This document shows, piece after piece, positions 10,425 to 23,718 of a DNA stretch of 64,000 nt (its first letter is position 1; every line of letters begins with the position of its first letter). Location: NCBI GenBank assembly GCA_029204225.1, contig CM055093.1, positions 4,246,056 to 4,310,055 of the forward strand. The letters run 5' to 3'. The notes under the pieces are model-generated. The model was given only the letters and a program-made list of their open reading frames with translations, ran no database searches and was not told where the DNA came from. The stretch is from Diphasiastrum complanatum (taxonomy: Eukaryota > Streptophyta > Lycopodiopsida > Lycopodiales > Lycopodiaceae). The position numbers and the translations under genes are program-made.

Positions 10425-12452
10425 GCTGATATTTGCTCTGGATATGGCATGGCTACTTCAATTGGAGTGAAAACCAAGTTCATTTGGCTTGCATATATGG
10501 ATTGACTGGTACTTCATATGCGTTCATAAAGAAGCTGAGAAGTAGAACAAGCAACCATCGTTGTGAAGGGCTATACTTTAACACTTGTCTCGTCAACCCG
10601 AGTTTTAATCTATCTAGTTTTGATTGCGTTTGCCCGTTCCATTCAGTCAACAAGGTGTGAGTCCTTCCGTAGATTATTTTGAGAGAAGACCTTAGCTTTT
10701 GAAAAGAAGATTGCCTCATAGGTAAGAATCTACAATCTAAGGCTTGAAGAAGTATTGTAAAAGTCTGTACCTGCAGGCCTTTACATGTGCATATGATGCT
10801 CGATCAATTGCTACCAAACTTTGAATTGGACATGAACACTTCAATTCTCTGCATTTAAATCTCTAATTTGGACCAGCTTCTGATACATTGTACCAGCCAT
10901 ATCTTCGTTACTTTAGTTTAGTCAAGCAAGAAAAGTGGTGATCTTTGATTTTGCATATTTGGTGATTATTCTTGCTTTTCTCTAAACGTCATAGCTGAAT
11001 CTTCTCTTCACCTTTGGAAAAGTAAAACAAACTCAGCACAGTGGTCTCAGGAGTCAGCGTGAATATTGAAAGCCATTATGGACCATATCTTTCTGCATGT
11101 GACTGCACATGATTGTGGGATTCAATGGTTTAGTAGGAATGTTCTGCCATATAGTTCGTGCTACACATGGGGTTGTTGATTGAAAACTTTTTGAGTGGAC
11201 TCAAATGATTTATAGGATTCCATGTTCTTTATGTAAAGTTCGGGTGCTATCCTAGACCTAACATCGATATGTGAACCAGGTTGGAATTGCTGAATAGAGC
11301 AAGATTTTACCCAGGGTATCACTTCAACATTGACTCCTGTTCAACATCTTCCTGCTTTATTTGCTTTGTAGAGCTCATCGAGTTCTGGTGTAATGCTACA
11401 TGTCTATTGTAGGTGTTATTTTATTAGTGCTGTATATATTTTTAACCATTGTTCTGTTGTGAAACTGTCCTGTGTTTTCCTTACATGACTATAGACAACC
11501 AAGGATACCTTTTAAAATACATCTAAACAAGGAAAATGGTTCAGTAGTGATTACCCCACGTTCTATTACATCTGGAAACTTCTAAGATGTGCATTCAACG
11601 TGGAGTCTCTCTTCATATTATTTGACTTTGTTCCTCCATATACTTACCAGTATAAAGGCTGAAGGAGGAAAGAGGAATCAATTACTCTTGATGCATGTAA
11701 GGTCAGACAAATTTAAACCTATCCCCAATTAAGGTGATGACGGTGAGGTGGTATCCCAATTAGGGTGATGAAGGTGAGGTGGGGGACTGCTTGATGTTTT
11801 AACAACTGGGATGAAAAAATTATCTTGTTTCTGGAAATTAAGTAGAATATTCTAGTTTTACAAGGAATAGTGCATGTCTTTGGTTAGGCAACCTTGTTCA
11901 TCCAATGCCCATTATCACTTATCTTTACACATGTTCATGCAAGGAGAGTTTAAGGTGTGGAGTGCTTTTCCAACACAAAGGGTCAACTGGTAGCTAGACT
12001 TCTGATACTTGTCATCAACTGCATTTAACACTGATAAGCTGTACTAGGAAAGCATAGTCAACCAGAAAACTTGTTGCAGGAACCTGAGATAGGCTTTCAA
12101 ATGTATTTAATGCAACCAAGACAAGTCGGAACTCGTTGTGTGGACGATGAATCATTTTCCATCAGTATGGACAAGAGTTTCACGCATGAGCTCTTTCTGG
12201 GGTTGTTTTGAAAATTATAATATGTAGGAATTGGTTCTTGAATAGAATGATCTCTTCTCTCTGGTGTTTTAACAGTAGTGGAGACTTACCTTTAGTATAT
12301 TCTGTACAAAACATTTGACCCAGCTACCCATTTCTCCTTTGTATGGACGTCTTTTGTTTCATGCTATTTAATGCGGTGAATGTTTTAAATTTTAGTTGAG
12401 TTGTTTATCTGATGCCTGGGCAGATACTCGCTTCCCAAAATGATGACCATGC
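10425..12452 (+). other. Intron-like interval of the PPR gene
   Basis: About 2 kb with no transposon or exon that I can recognise. It lies between the probable first exon and the first PPR repeats on the same strand. Two near copies of a short GGTGATGA-GGTGAGGTGG motif sit near 11730-11785. Confidence 0.4.
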
Positions 12453-15400
12453 ATGTACCAGATCATCAAACAAATGGAGAGCAGAGGAGCTCGAAGACGG
12501 GCACTGGAAATCTTTCATTTCCTGCAGAGACAAGATGCTTTTAGGATGTTAGAGCAAAACTATGTTACAATTATTGGAATTCTTGGAAGAGATGGAAAAG
12601 TGGGTCTTGCACAGGAGATTTTTAGTAGTATGAGGGAAAAAGAAATGGTCCCAACTGTTTTCTCATACACGATGCTGATGAATGTGTGAGTCTCTCTTGT
12701 TTTTTTCAGTATAAGATTTCTACTTGGCTGCTAGTTTCCTCTGCTGGTAGTAAACTTAGTCGTAATTCAGGAGTTTATGTGCTGTACTGTTTCTGTAGTT
12801 ATGTACGTGATGTGTTAAGAAAATTCACCATTTAAAAGCAGGTTTGGTGTTTGAATACGTGTAATGGTGACTGAAGAAAAGTTTTTTCTGTAAATGTCAC
12901 AGATATGCCAAGAATGGCCTGCTGAAAGAAGCGTGGGAGGTCTTTGAGACAATGCAAAAGGAGGGATGTAGTCCTACCGTTGTCACTTATAATGGACTCA
13001 TTCATGCTTGTGCAAATCAGGGGAAGAGGGTAAAAGACGCCCTTGAGCTTTTTGATTTGATGAAATCAAAGGGTAACTCTGGTAGTGAAGTTACCTACAA
13101 CTCTCTTGTCAATGCTTGTCTTTCTGAGGGTTGTGTGGACCAAGCATATGCCATATTTCAGGAAATGAGAAAGGAGAATCACCTGCCTAATGTTGTGACC
13201 TACACAAACCTCATCAATGCCTATGGTAAAGCAGGTGATTTGCGAACTGCAATGAGTATATTCAAGGAAATGAAAGACAAGGGACGTGTGCCTAATGTGT
13301 GGACTTACAACTCGCTACTGAAAGCACATGCAAAACAGGGATTTTTAAAAGAAGCTTGGGGTTTGTATAAGGAAATGGAATGTGCTGGGTGTCTCCCTGA
13401 TTTGTATACGTACAACATCGTTTTAGATATGTATGGAAAAGGAGGCCTCTTTGATGAGTTGGATAATATTTTTCAGGAGATGCTCATCAGTCGAGTTGTC
13501 CCTGATCAGGTATATCTTGTCACAATTGATTTGGTTTTAAGTCTTGTTTCTATCTGGTTCAGAAATGACCTTGTCAGAATCGGATGAATCGGCATGAATC
13601 ATGGTTCAGCCATCCCGATTTCTTTTACGATTTTTGAGAGAGAGAGAGAGAGCACCAGTCAAAGCAACACTGGCCCAGGTAGGCATCTGGATGTAAGGAA
13701 CTTAAAAGTTCTACAGAGTGGCCCCTTGACTGTTTCTCTCTCCTGCCCGTGGAGGATTGGTTATCTTGTTGGTTCCTCTGAAGCTTAGAATGCAGCAGGT
13801 ACCATAAAATGATATAGGTCCTTGAAATCCAAATTCTAAGGGAGCTGCAATATGACCGTTTTACTTGTGAAGGTGCTTAACTTCTACTCTCTCATCTTTT
13901 CACCCTACTGAACATAGTTTCCATGAATCGCAGTTCGAACCTCGAACCGCTGTTTGAAACAAGCATATTGTTTGGAGCCGATTCGAACCAGATTTGGGTT
14001 CAAACTGAATAAAAGAAAAGAAAGCCTGATTCATTGTTGACTACCAGTTTTAGTTTTAACTATTACAACTTGTGTTTGAAGTTTTATCACTTTTGGTCTG
14101 CTAATGGTTCATGAAGTTGGAGCTTGCCGTTTTTCAGAGAGAGAGGCTATGTAGTCACTAGTTACGAGTATGATGTATCTACTATCATCATTCATGTTTG
14201 TTCAATTGCATAATATTTTGCTCACGGCTCAATTTGCTCAATGCTACCAGAGGTTACCAATTTACCAGTCTTGACTCTCAAATTTCAATGCACAAACATG
14301 TTGACAGACCAATGCACGTGTCACGAACACAATAGTTACTAGTACTATATAAATTGCTTCAAATAGTATTCAGACCTGTTTTTATAAGAGTAAAATGCTT
14401 AGCAATCAAATTTGTTTGTAAAATAAAAACCACGGTTCGAACCAGTTTCTGATTAAAACTGGCCAGCAGGACCAGTTTCAACTGGACGAATTGGCCTATT
14501 CGAATCGTCTAGAAACGCGCTCTGGCTTGGGCTCTTTACTAGATAGTCCAGCTAAACAGCAAAGTGTCGCAGTTTCTATGCAACAGGTACCTGCATTGAA
14601 TTTTCTGCATATATTGACACTCTATTGAGATGCTAGATCTAGCCCAGCCTCCAGTCTCAGCGGTCATCATGTTTTGGTGACAACTGTACTTTGATGTTTG
14701 GAATCAAACCGAAATTATTTGAGATCATAAGAATCATATAATGCTCTAATTCCCTTGAGTTATCATCTGATAAGTAGTATACTTCTTCATAAAGTGTACA
14801 CAAAGCCAGTCTGAATCTTAATTAGAACTTTTTCACACTTACCCTTATGTGCGTGCAGCCTACAGATTCTTATGACAATCTCTCTTCTTCTATAACAATT
14901 TTAGGATAAATTTGCATGCAGTTCATAAATATTCAACAAAGAGGATTATCAAATGTCCGAAGATGTTTGTATCGATTTTCCATTTCAAAAAAAGTCAACC
15001 GAAAACATGGATAAAGGTTTTTGTGATATTGTTCAGCTTATTAAGATGATTGTTGTGGCTAGTGTTGGGGTTTGAGTTGTTGGTTGCTGTGCCAAAAGAT
15101 GCTCTGCCATTTGAAATGGCCAGTTCTGTAATATCTGTCTTGTGCACTATTGAAGATGTATTTTTGCAGTGAATTGTTTCCCCATGTGTTTGAGACTGCA
15201 AGTGTAAATTTTTTATTGATGCTGTGCTGTCAAAGGTGCTTTGTTTTATGTAAGAATCTAAGCATATCATCAATGCTATGGATTTGATGGTTTGAGAGTT
15301 TCTGAGTGGACTCCACGAAATTAAAGTGTGCGTGTCTTGTTTTCCTCATGTTATTTTAAAATTGATGAACATATCTTTGTTCAAAACTCGGATAGCAACT

Positions 15401-16902
15401 TTTGCTTGGGTACTGATGAGACATAAGTAGTGCTGGTTGGCTAAGATTTTTTATTTTGATTTCTAAATGAATATTTTGATGTATATTCCTTGATTTCTAA
15501 ATCCCTGTGTCTGGAAATTAAGAGTGTTAAATCTTTGGCCTGAGGACTCTTAACTTGTTAGAATGCATTCTATAGAATCAAAGTCTCAGCTAATGATTGA
15601 TTTGGAGAAAAAGTCAAAGACTGATGGCATTTTAAAATCTCTCCTAGCTTTTCCCTCCACTCATTTCATTATAACATGAATTTTTCCCCATTATTTCAAT
15701 ATGACACTTTTGCTTTTGTTGATGTTACTGTCTCTTCCATCATGCTCAAAGTTCAAGCTTTTATTGAGAGAAGAGTGCATGGAAGCAAATTTTTCCACTT
15801 AAGTTTAAGTGGCTAATAAAATGTACGAGGTACTAGCTATTGCTATCATTATCTATATGTTGAATGCAACAGGTAACATACAACACCTTGCTGGATGCAT
15901 ATAGCAAAAGGGGTCAATCTGGAAAGGCACTAGACATTCTGGAAAAGATGAAAGAGGCTGGTTGTCGACCTGATGTGTGGACCTATAACATCCTTTTGAC
16001 TTCAACTGGTAAGGAAGGAAATATCATCGAAGCAAATCAATTATATAATGACATGAAGGAAGCTGGACATTCTCCAAACATAGTGACCTACACTGCAATG
16101 ATTAGCTTATGTGGACGGCATGGCCTGATTAAAGAGGCAGAGAAGACTTGGCAGGAGATGCGAAGTGCTGGATGCTTGCCAAATATATCCACTTACTGTG
16201 GAATGATTGACTGCTATGCTCATCATGGAATGTACGAGGTATATTTGAAAGCCTCTGGAGAAAGTAACTCGGTCAATGTGTGTATTATTGACTAGGTGTC
16301 CTATATGGATGTTTGTACTAAATGCTATATTCATGTCTTTCATCTGTAGTAAAAGCAAAAGGTAGATCAGACTGCCACTTTACACTCCGAGAAGTTTTAA
16401 CTGTTGTCTGCCACGTAACTCATTCTCTCATGAGTGTTGGTATGATGAAGCAAGTCTGTTGCTATGTTCTTAAACATGGAGAGCTTGTAACTCGATAATA
16501 CTCCCTTCACAGCCATTGAGGTGTAATTCTCCTTTAGTTAACAGCACTATTTTGCAGGAAGCCCTTTCTATTTTCCGAAAGATGATGAAGGCTGGCCTTG
16601 AACCCGATACCCAGATATATACTGCTCTGATGGATGCATATGCAAATGCAGGAGAGTGTGATGAAGTAGAAAAGCTCCTATTTGAGATGCAGAGCATAGG
16701 GTTGGTACCTGATGGCGTCACTTATGGGATTTTGGTGAGAGCATTTGCAAAGGCCGATCGCTTGAATGAAGGGTTAACATACTATAAGTACGTTCTTCAG
16801 CATGTAGAAACTGATTGCCGTATGTGCAAACCATTGATAGTAGAATACTACGAAGCATATGAAGTGTTTATTAGCCAGATGGAAGGTGAAAGAATTCTAT
16901 AG
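12453..16902 (+). CDS. P-class pentatricopeptide-repeat protein, four 3' exons
   Basis: Four exons join in frame with GT-AG introns: 12462-12685 (an ATG at 12453 is the alternative start, with stops just upstream), 12903-13509, 15873-16238 and 16558-16902 (TAG). The donors are GTGAGT, GTATAT and GTATAT; the acceptors end CACAG, CAACAG and TTGCAG. The product has about 13 repeats of 35 residues with the P-type pattern, such as VVTYTNLINAYGKAG. Repeats start VxTY and end PN or PD. No E, DYW or SMR domain follows; the C-terminus is a helical tail ending MEGERIL. P-class PPR proteins bind organelle RNA and act in its stability, splicing or translation. The target is unknown. Residues 5 and 35 (N/D, T/S) could be read for a binding code. 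The last repeats diverge. I assign no gene symbol. Confidence 0.88.
13510..15872 (+). other. 2.36-kb intron of the PPR gene
   Basis: The boundaries are CAG then GTATAT at 13510 and AACAG at 15872, and the frame continues DQ then VTYNTLL. The interior has a short GA tract near 13639, several GGTTCGAAC-like inverted motifs near 13920-14000 and 14430, and no transposon that I recognise. Confidence 0.75.
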
Positions 16903-19900
16903 GAGAAGGCAATTTGGGAGCGTGTAGAAGTTCACCAGATCTGCTAAATTCTGCAGTATTTGATCATAATAAATCTCCTTGGACTAAATCAACTAGTTCT
17001 CTTTTTGATAGTTGGCGTATACAATGTTGTGTAGAAATATTGTGTATAGCATGAAGCTTCTGTGAATGCAAAGATACAGAAGAAGCGTGCATATTGTCAG
17101 TGTAATTCTCGACCAATTATATAGGCAGCTTGAAACTTGGTCAAACCTTCAGTGATGCAATTTGCCAGGTTTTTTGCTCGGTGAAATGTGCTTTCTTGAT
17201 TGGGTTTGACCAACATGAAGTGATGAAACTGCAATGCTTGCCAAAAATGATATTCAAAGGTTTATGTAAATGTAACAGATGAAGATGAACAGGATGTTTT
17301 ATTGCTTTTACAAAGACTCATTGAACACACATGTTTGATGTCTTTTAATTTTGATTTTTATACTGATTTTTGTGAGATCTATCTGCTCTTAACCCTTTAA
17401 GAGCTTAATCAATGGCTGTCATACTGTATATGCTGCCTACCATGTACTGATTTCCCAGGTACAAGGATCTTTACGTGGCTTTTGGTAGTTGTGGCCTGAG
17501 CCTCGATTAGTTTCAGTGATTTAGTTTGTACAGTAACAAATTAATCCTTGTTGATCTGAATAGATTGGATTCAAGAGAAGCTTTCTAGAGCAATTGGGTT
17601 TACTTTTGCTAGTAATCTCATGTTAGTATTGTGTGCTGCAAATTTGTACAGTTTTGTAGGTAGTATGTCAGATGAGCAATGGACTATTCTTGGATAACAC
17701 TATAGCATCAAGTTTGTTTGAGTTTAACATATACAATTTCTGCAATTGTGGCACATTCAAAGTGAATAGGATTGTTTTAATATACTTTTGAGGTAACGAT
17801 TAGGATTGCACAATGACAATAAAAGAGTTCGAGATATGTTATAAAGTCAATCACAGATTTGCAATCACATCAAGACAAAATAAACAATAAAAGATGAATC
17901 AATAGGAATCTTCTAGAAAGAATATTGAATAAACATCAAATGAACAGAGCAACACCCATTTGCACCTTCCAAGTTAGGGTTAGGTCAAGCCATGCACAGA
18001 TTATGTAGCTGCCTGCGAGCTACTGAAGCTTATCTGAGAGCTGTGGAAAGGTCCTTAGAACTTATGAAACAATGAACGGGCCTTCAAATAAAAACTGGGT
18101 AAAAAATAGTGCATGCATCCAAATGGTCCATGATCTCAAATAATACTTGTATTATCAAATATTCTGTAGTGCTGGCTAATTGAGTTAGAGAAGCCATAGA
18201 AACTCATTACATTTGTTATTTCACAAATGTATGAAAGCTTATGTGGACATGTCTTGTGCATGTGACCTGCACCTACTCTGGGGCATTGATGGTTGGAGTA
18301 GGTATGTGGTAGCATTTTGTCCATGTTATGCATGATGAAGTTGATGGTCTAAGATTTAGTGGTTGAATTCCATAAGGTTAAAGATTGCTCCTATTGTTAT
18401 GTGGACTATTATCCTAGGCATAATATTAAATATAAATAGCTGTTGCAACATTCTTGTAAATGTTTATAGTGCTCCTCAAAGAACGAAATCATTGCCGTTC
18501 ATTTGGGAAAAAAGATATTTAAAACTAGGGCTAAATAACTCGTGGAGTCCACATGGTAGCTGCAAAGGCTCTGATTTGGTCTTGTAGTCATGGAATATGG
18601 CCAAAGATGTCAATGGATTCCCATGTGGCCTCATCAATAGGTTGGCCATGCCATGATCACAGTGGCTAAGCTAGATGCACACTTGTAAAGTAGCATCATG
18701 TAGAAATGGAAGAAAAGCTTCAGATTTGAGCAACATCAGGCTCTTTAGGCTCTATGGCAGCATGCAGCTAGCTGACATGAATAGTGTTCCAAGTCCTTGT
18801 AGTAGATGCTAGTTGCAAATGATAAGTGACCTTCCTTCAGACGCCCACACTCCGAAAATACGAAAAGAAGACATCTCTGCACTCGTCCCTCAAATACTGG
18901 AACCATAGGCATATAGAACATAACCAACACTGGCAGTGACTGCCCAGTTGAAGACTGATCAGAAGACCCTAACTCTCCAACTTATGAAGGAAGGAAAACA
19001 AAGAAATGGCAAATCTTGAGACACAGTCCTCTAACACTGACATGGAATTTATAGGAAGTTGGATAGACTTCCTGAACGAACTTAACTCAATGAATTCAGC
19101 TGCCAAGACAAGAATCCGCTCCTAGAATGAGCTGGTTAGAAATGGTAAAGAAAAAATAAGGAGATATAAATTGATGCTACCTTTAGCGACCCTCCTGTTG
19201 CATTAGAGAACTGAAAAATAGTGAGCATTTTAAAGGAAAATAGACGCAGAGCAAAGAGAAAAAGACAAACGGAAAAGCATGAAAGAGGTCCACAAAAAGG
19301 CTGAGAATTGAGGAATCCACAGAAACTCCAGATACCAGAAATGTTTGGACCCCTCCTGCCTAAATGCTTGCCACTCCAAACAATGAAATCATGACAATCA
19401 CAAGGAGCAACTCGCTAAACATTCAAGTTAGATGCATGAGATCAATTACAGATTAGGTAATGGCGAGTGTGAGGGCCATTACCTCATATAATCGGGACCC
19501 AGGTAGTTGAGTGGGTTGCTCGAGGATCGGATTACATGTGGTAATAGCCCGACTAATGGAACAATACTGCGCGTAATTGCATTTAGTAAGAATTTTTGAG
19601 CAACTATTTCATATATGCATCTTGGGACAAATATAGATTCTAAGCCTAACACCCAAACTTTCATTATAGGAGACGACTTTGGAAGTGACATTGGTTGTCT
19701 CCGCCCTATACTACTAATAATCCTCTCAATGTCTCTTAATAGGTGTCATGACAATCTCTGGCACATCTTCCTTCTATGGCATTGTGTCCACTTTCAGTTT
19801 TTTCTTTTTTGTCACGTATTAAAATTAGCTTTTCATTTTGCAATACCACAAAAGACTGTGATGCCATAGCATGAGCCATTGTATCATGTGAATCGTTCAC

Positions 19901-20030
19901 AACCTTTCAACTTTCTCATGCAAAACAAATTGTATACTCTATGTGATAATGCAAGTACCAAACTATGTAGTCTATATGGCAATTCAGGTATCAAACCATC
20001 AATGTCATGAACAATATCCACTCTCTATAT
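16903..20030. other. 3' flank and intergenic DNA, nothing assigned
   Basis: Downstream of the PPR stop there is AT-rich sequence, probably the 3' UTR at first, then about 3 kb in which I see no gene. Small frames near 18136, 18363 and 19479-19869 have no recognisable motifs. Confidence 0.5.
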
Positions 20031-20039
20031 TGTTTAAAT

Positions 20040-20288
20040 TTTTTTTGAACAACTACTATAAGATCCCCATCTCTTTTGCTGCAATTTGAATACCATATTG
20101 CCAAAAAAAAAAAGTCGCAATAGAAGTCTTTTGCAATAGTATATAGATGACTTACTTAATATTAGTAAATCATCTATATATGCAATCATAAAATATGCGA
20201 AGTCTTGGAAGATCATATCTATCATTTTTGGAATTCAGAAGGAGCGGTTTTCAGGCCAAATGGCATAACTATCCATTGGTATTGTCTT
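20040..20288 (-). pseudogene. Reverse-transcriptase fragment, endogenous caulimovirid-like
   Basis: Minus-strand frames, broken once by a stop, hold two linked reverse-transcriptase blocks: a FGLK..PSEFQ segment and, about 25 residues later, a YIDD catalytic box followed by LLILSKS. In plant retroelements the PSEFQ wording with an I-Y-IDD-L box is more typical of Caulimoviridae and their endogenous copies than of Ty3-gypsy, which usually has NAP-A/S-TFQ. Only about 80 residues survive, with no RNase H, protease or movement protein nearby. The alternative is a divergent gypsy element. It is an inert, broken relic. Confidence 0.45.
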
Positions 20289-20563
20289 TGTGGTACGGTA
20301 AATGTTGTATATGTATATGTATATGTATCTGTATGTATACTATATATATAAAGATATTTAAGAGAGAGGATGTAAGGGTTGTCATAAAAAAATTAACCTT
20401 GTGCCGCCAAAAATGTCACACTCTGCCCGCGAAAATGTCACGCTTTTTCAAAGGAAAAAGCTAAAAAACGCTTGAAAAAAATGGTAAAAAAAAAATACCT
20501 ACAAGCTTTTTTTTTTCTTTTTTGGCACACACATTTCAAAAAAAATTTCCCTCCCCTAGTGCA

Positions 20564-20565
<2 letters not shown>

Positions 20566-20654
<89 letters not shown>
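20566..20654. repeat. (TC)n microsatellite
   Basis: About 42 TC copies, preceded by GCTCGC and followed by GATCGG, then a short GA stretch near 20667. It is the third such tract in the window. Confidence 0.97.
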
Positions 20655-20657
<3 letters not shown>

Positions 20658-20792
20658 CGGGCAAGTGTGAGAGAGAGAATTCATGTTCAGAATAGTTGTG
20701 CGAAGGCTGTTCCCCAAGGGCAGAGCTGTTGTGATGAAGGAGTCCTACCTTAAGCGCTGTGTTGATGGCAGCATTGATATGACTAGGAGCGA

Positions 20793-21304
20793 TTGAGTTT
20801 TATTCCAAATGCATTGACGCAACGACCAAGAGCAAAGGCATGGCTAAGGCTGCACAAATTCCAGAAGGCACTTGCTGACAAGGCCCTGGAACTGGGTTTA
20901 GACTCAAGCCCCATCGCTTTTGAAGAGTTTCCATCGCAAAGCCAGAGCTCCGTGCAGCATAAACAGTCTTCTGAGTGCTTGGAGGTGGGATTGCAACAGT
21001 TTTCGGGGCAAGAATAAATTCAAAATTCTCTTGACAAATGCAGAATTCATATGCGTCAGAGTGAGTATGGCGAATATCAGTTTGTGAATTTCCTTCTCGA
21101 TGACTCCAACAAATCAACATCGATTCCCAACTACAGTGACTATGTGGGTGTTGTTGACATTAGGATGGCTGATTAGAGCATGTGTGGCCAGGGATTAATT
21201 GCCACAAAAGATGTCCAAAAGATCCTCCCTCTCGAATTTCAGTTTGTGAATTTTCTTCTGGATGACTCCAACAAATCAACGTCGATTCCCAACTATAGTG
21301 ACTA
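20793..21304 (+). pseudogene. Gene remnant, possibly SET-domain-like, left part
   Basis: Coding-like DNA reads FQKALADKALELGLDSSP and then, after a stop, VNFLLDDSNK and a segment with the sense of CGQGLIATKDVQK. The last part resembles the G-x-G-L-x-A-x-D-I entry strand of Rubisco-LSMT-type SET domains. A 162-bp tandem duplication repeats the VNFLLDDSNK segment (copies begin at 21078 and 21240), and the frame carries stops. The 5.3-kb LTR element follows directly and the gene resumes at 26581. The SET assignment is weak. Confidence 0.3.
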
Positions 21305-22120
21305 TGTGAAAAATGCAAAAATAAGCTTGGTTGAGGCCAAAAATCATGTATATAGGATGATTACACATGTGTGGAGCCTGTTCCCACATGTGAAAATAGT
21401 GTACTTGTCATGTACCATAATAATATAGGTTGTACATATGATTTAATTCAAGTTCTAGTGGCTAAAAAGGCCAAAAACTAGTTTTCTAGACATATGACAC
21501 ATGGCATCAATCTATTGCTTGCATGAGCCACATCCTTTGGTTAGGCGTCACATCTCATGTGTAGAGGACAGCTCACATGTGTGGAATAAGCTGAAGTAGA
21601 CGAATTTTGACTTCTAGAAGATTTTCAAGTAGATCTCCATATAGAAGAAAAATGGACCAAAAGTGCTCAAAATAGAAGGTTTTGTCCAAATGTCAGTTTT
21701 GCATGACGAATCATCATATGACAAAGCACCTTCACACATGTGGGATCAAAGGGATGATCAGTACCACGAGCTCCCACTTATTGTATATATAGAGCCACAT
21801 TTGGCCATAATGAGTGTGAGACACCAATCTTGGTTTTGGAAGCAATTTTGAGTGATTCTCTCCATTTGTCTACATTTGTTTTGATTGTTTTGAGGTTCTA
21901 TCAATGTGTACTTGATTTTCAGGTTGGAGTCCGTACTCAGACAATGTTTCACACGTGTGAACCTTCAATTAATGATTGTTCTTGTTAGGATTTTGTGTCT
22001 AGAATTGATCTAGATTGATCTTAATCTGAAGTAGATTGATAGATCAAGTAATCTGACAACCAATCCCTCTTGAGGATCAGATTAGGATCCACTCTTGGTC
22101 CTTTTTGTACTTTTTCCACA
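21305..22120 (+). repeat. 5' LTR
   Basis: 816 bases, TG...CA. It contains a TATATATAG box near 21784 and the palindrome CACACGTGTG at 21950-21959. It lacks 17 bases present in the 3' LTR just after that palindrome; otherwise it differs by scattered substitutions. Confidence 0.95.
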
Positions 22121-22132
22121 TGGTATCAGAGC
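22121..22132 (+). other. Primer-binding site (initiator-Met tRNA)
   Basis: TGGTATCAGAGC immediately after the LTR-ending CCACA, a perfect match to the plant copia half-site. The same 12-mer occurs at 36485 and 47943. Confidence 0.95.
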
Positions 22133-23718
22133 CTAGTACAAGAGGTTTTGTTGAAATTGATAGGGTTAATCCAAATCAAAGCCAAAATTAGCAGTTTTTT
22201 AGAAACTAGTCAAATTTTGTGTAGCGAGTTGGATTTGATAGCTATCCTCAAAATTTTTGGTCCAGATCTTGTTGTGGGCTGTAGGAACCCTTTTCACACG
22301 TGTGAGGCCGTACACCTCCAGTTTTGACTGAAAAATTTCAAAAATTTATAGAATTTGACTCACATACCCAATTTGAGTGATTTTTGGTGCAAAATCAAGC
22401 ATTTTCTATAGAGAATCTAATCCGTTGATTAGTTCTTGGATTAGATCAGCCAAAATATTAAAATTTAAGCTTGAAATAGGTGCATTAATTGATATTCTCT
22501 GATTTTTTGAGTGTATGTTGAAGTTGAGAGAGATTTTGCTAAAAATCATAGATTAAGGAGTGATATGCAAGGTGAGAGGTTGAAATCCATTGTACCATCA
22601 CTCTAGATTTGTTCAAGAGTCATAGGGTCAAGTTTAGAAGCATCAATTTGCTAGAAAACATCTTTGGATTTGTCCTCCAAGTGAAACCTTTGAGAGTTTC
22701 TAGTGCATATAGAGCATCTATGCAAATCTTTTGTAGAATTTGACATAGATTGGCTTCAATTGAGAGTTCTAGAAAAGAGATTGAGATCCAAGTCACATTG
22801 TTCAACCCTACTCAATTTGTTTGAGTGATTGTAAGGTTTGAAAAGAGTCATTAAGGTGTCTATGGCAAATGTGTAGAGAGAGATCCAATTTTCTAAGAGT
22901 TCCTTCCTTTGTAGAGGGCAAGATCTAGAAGCTCATTATGTGGTTGTTATTGGTGGAGAGTTTGTCTCTTCCTAGGTGATCAAATCTTTCTAAGTGGCAT
23001 TAGCTCTTTGAAGCACAATATCTTAGTGAGAAAAATCACAACTTTTGATTTTGAATTTCATTCCAAGTCTTAAAAGGTAGAGTAATTGGTGGAATCCAAT
23101 AGAAGTGATTGAATTCAATTTGTTGAGCAAAAACTGACATAGAATGTATGAAACTCAAATTAGTTCTATTCAACTTTCTTTGTGAGAGTGTGAGGATCAA
23201 TTTGTGATCCCATTGGATGTCTAGAATGAGGAGTCCATATTTGAGTATTCATGCATGGTTGAGATCTTTGTGAATCTCTAGTTGTCTAAATTTTTTAAGC
23301 TTTGTGAAAAATTGATGGTATAGTTTGTTGTCAAATCAAATCAAATTCATTCTAAATCTCAAGTGTGAGATTATTTGGGTCAAGAGTGAGTCCAAAAGAA
23401 GTGATTAAGTTTGATTTTCATGTATTTGAATCAAAACTCATCTTTTGTTCAAGAATCTCAAGTGTTGAGAGAACTAGTCAAGTGAAAAGGAAAATCTAGG
23501 TGTCAAATCTTTTTCATATCCATTTCAACTTTCAAAAGAAAGAGTCATTGGTATTTGATGAGTCCAATAGGAGATTGGATCTGATTTCTTTAGTGATTTG
23601 ATTCAAAGATTGTGTGCTTTTGTCTTAGTGATCAAAGCAAAGTCTCCAAGTGACTAGTCATTACTGTGAAGATTGATTCTTAGGTTTGTGAGCTAGATCT
23701 TTTGTAGATCCTTCTAGA
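22133..23718 (+). other. Leader of the LTR element
   Basis: 1.6 kb between the primer-binding site and the long frame, without an open frame of note. A CACACGTGTG palindrome sits at 22295. The gag N-terminus expected here is not detected, so the interior has been rearranged relative to a normal copia element. Confidence 0.6.
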
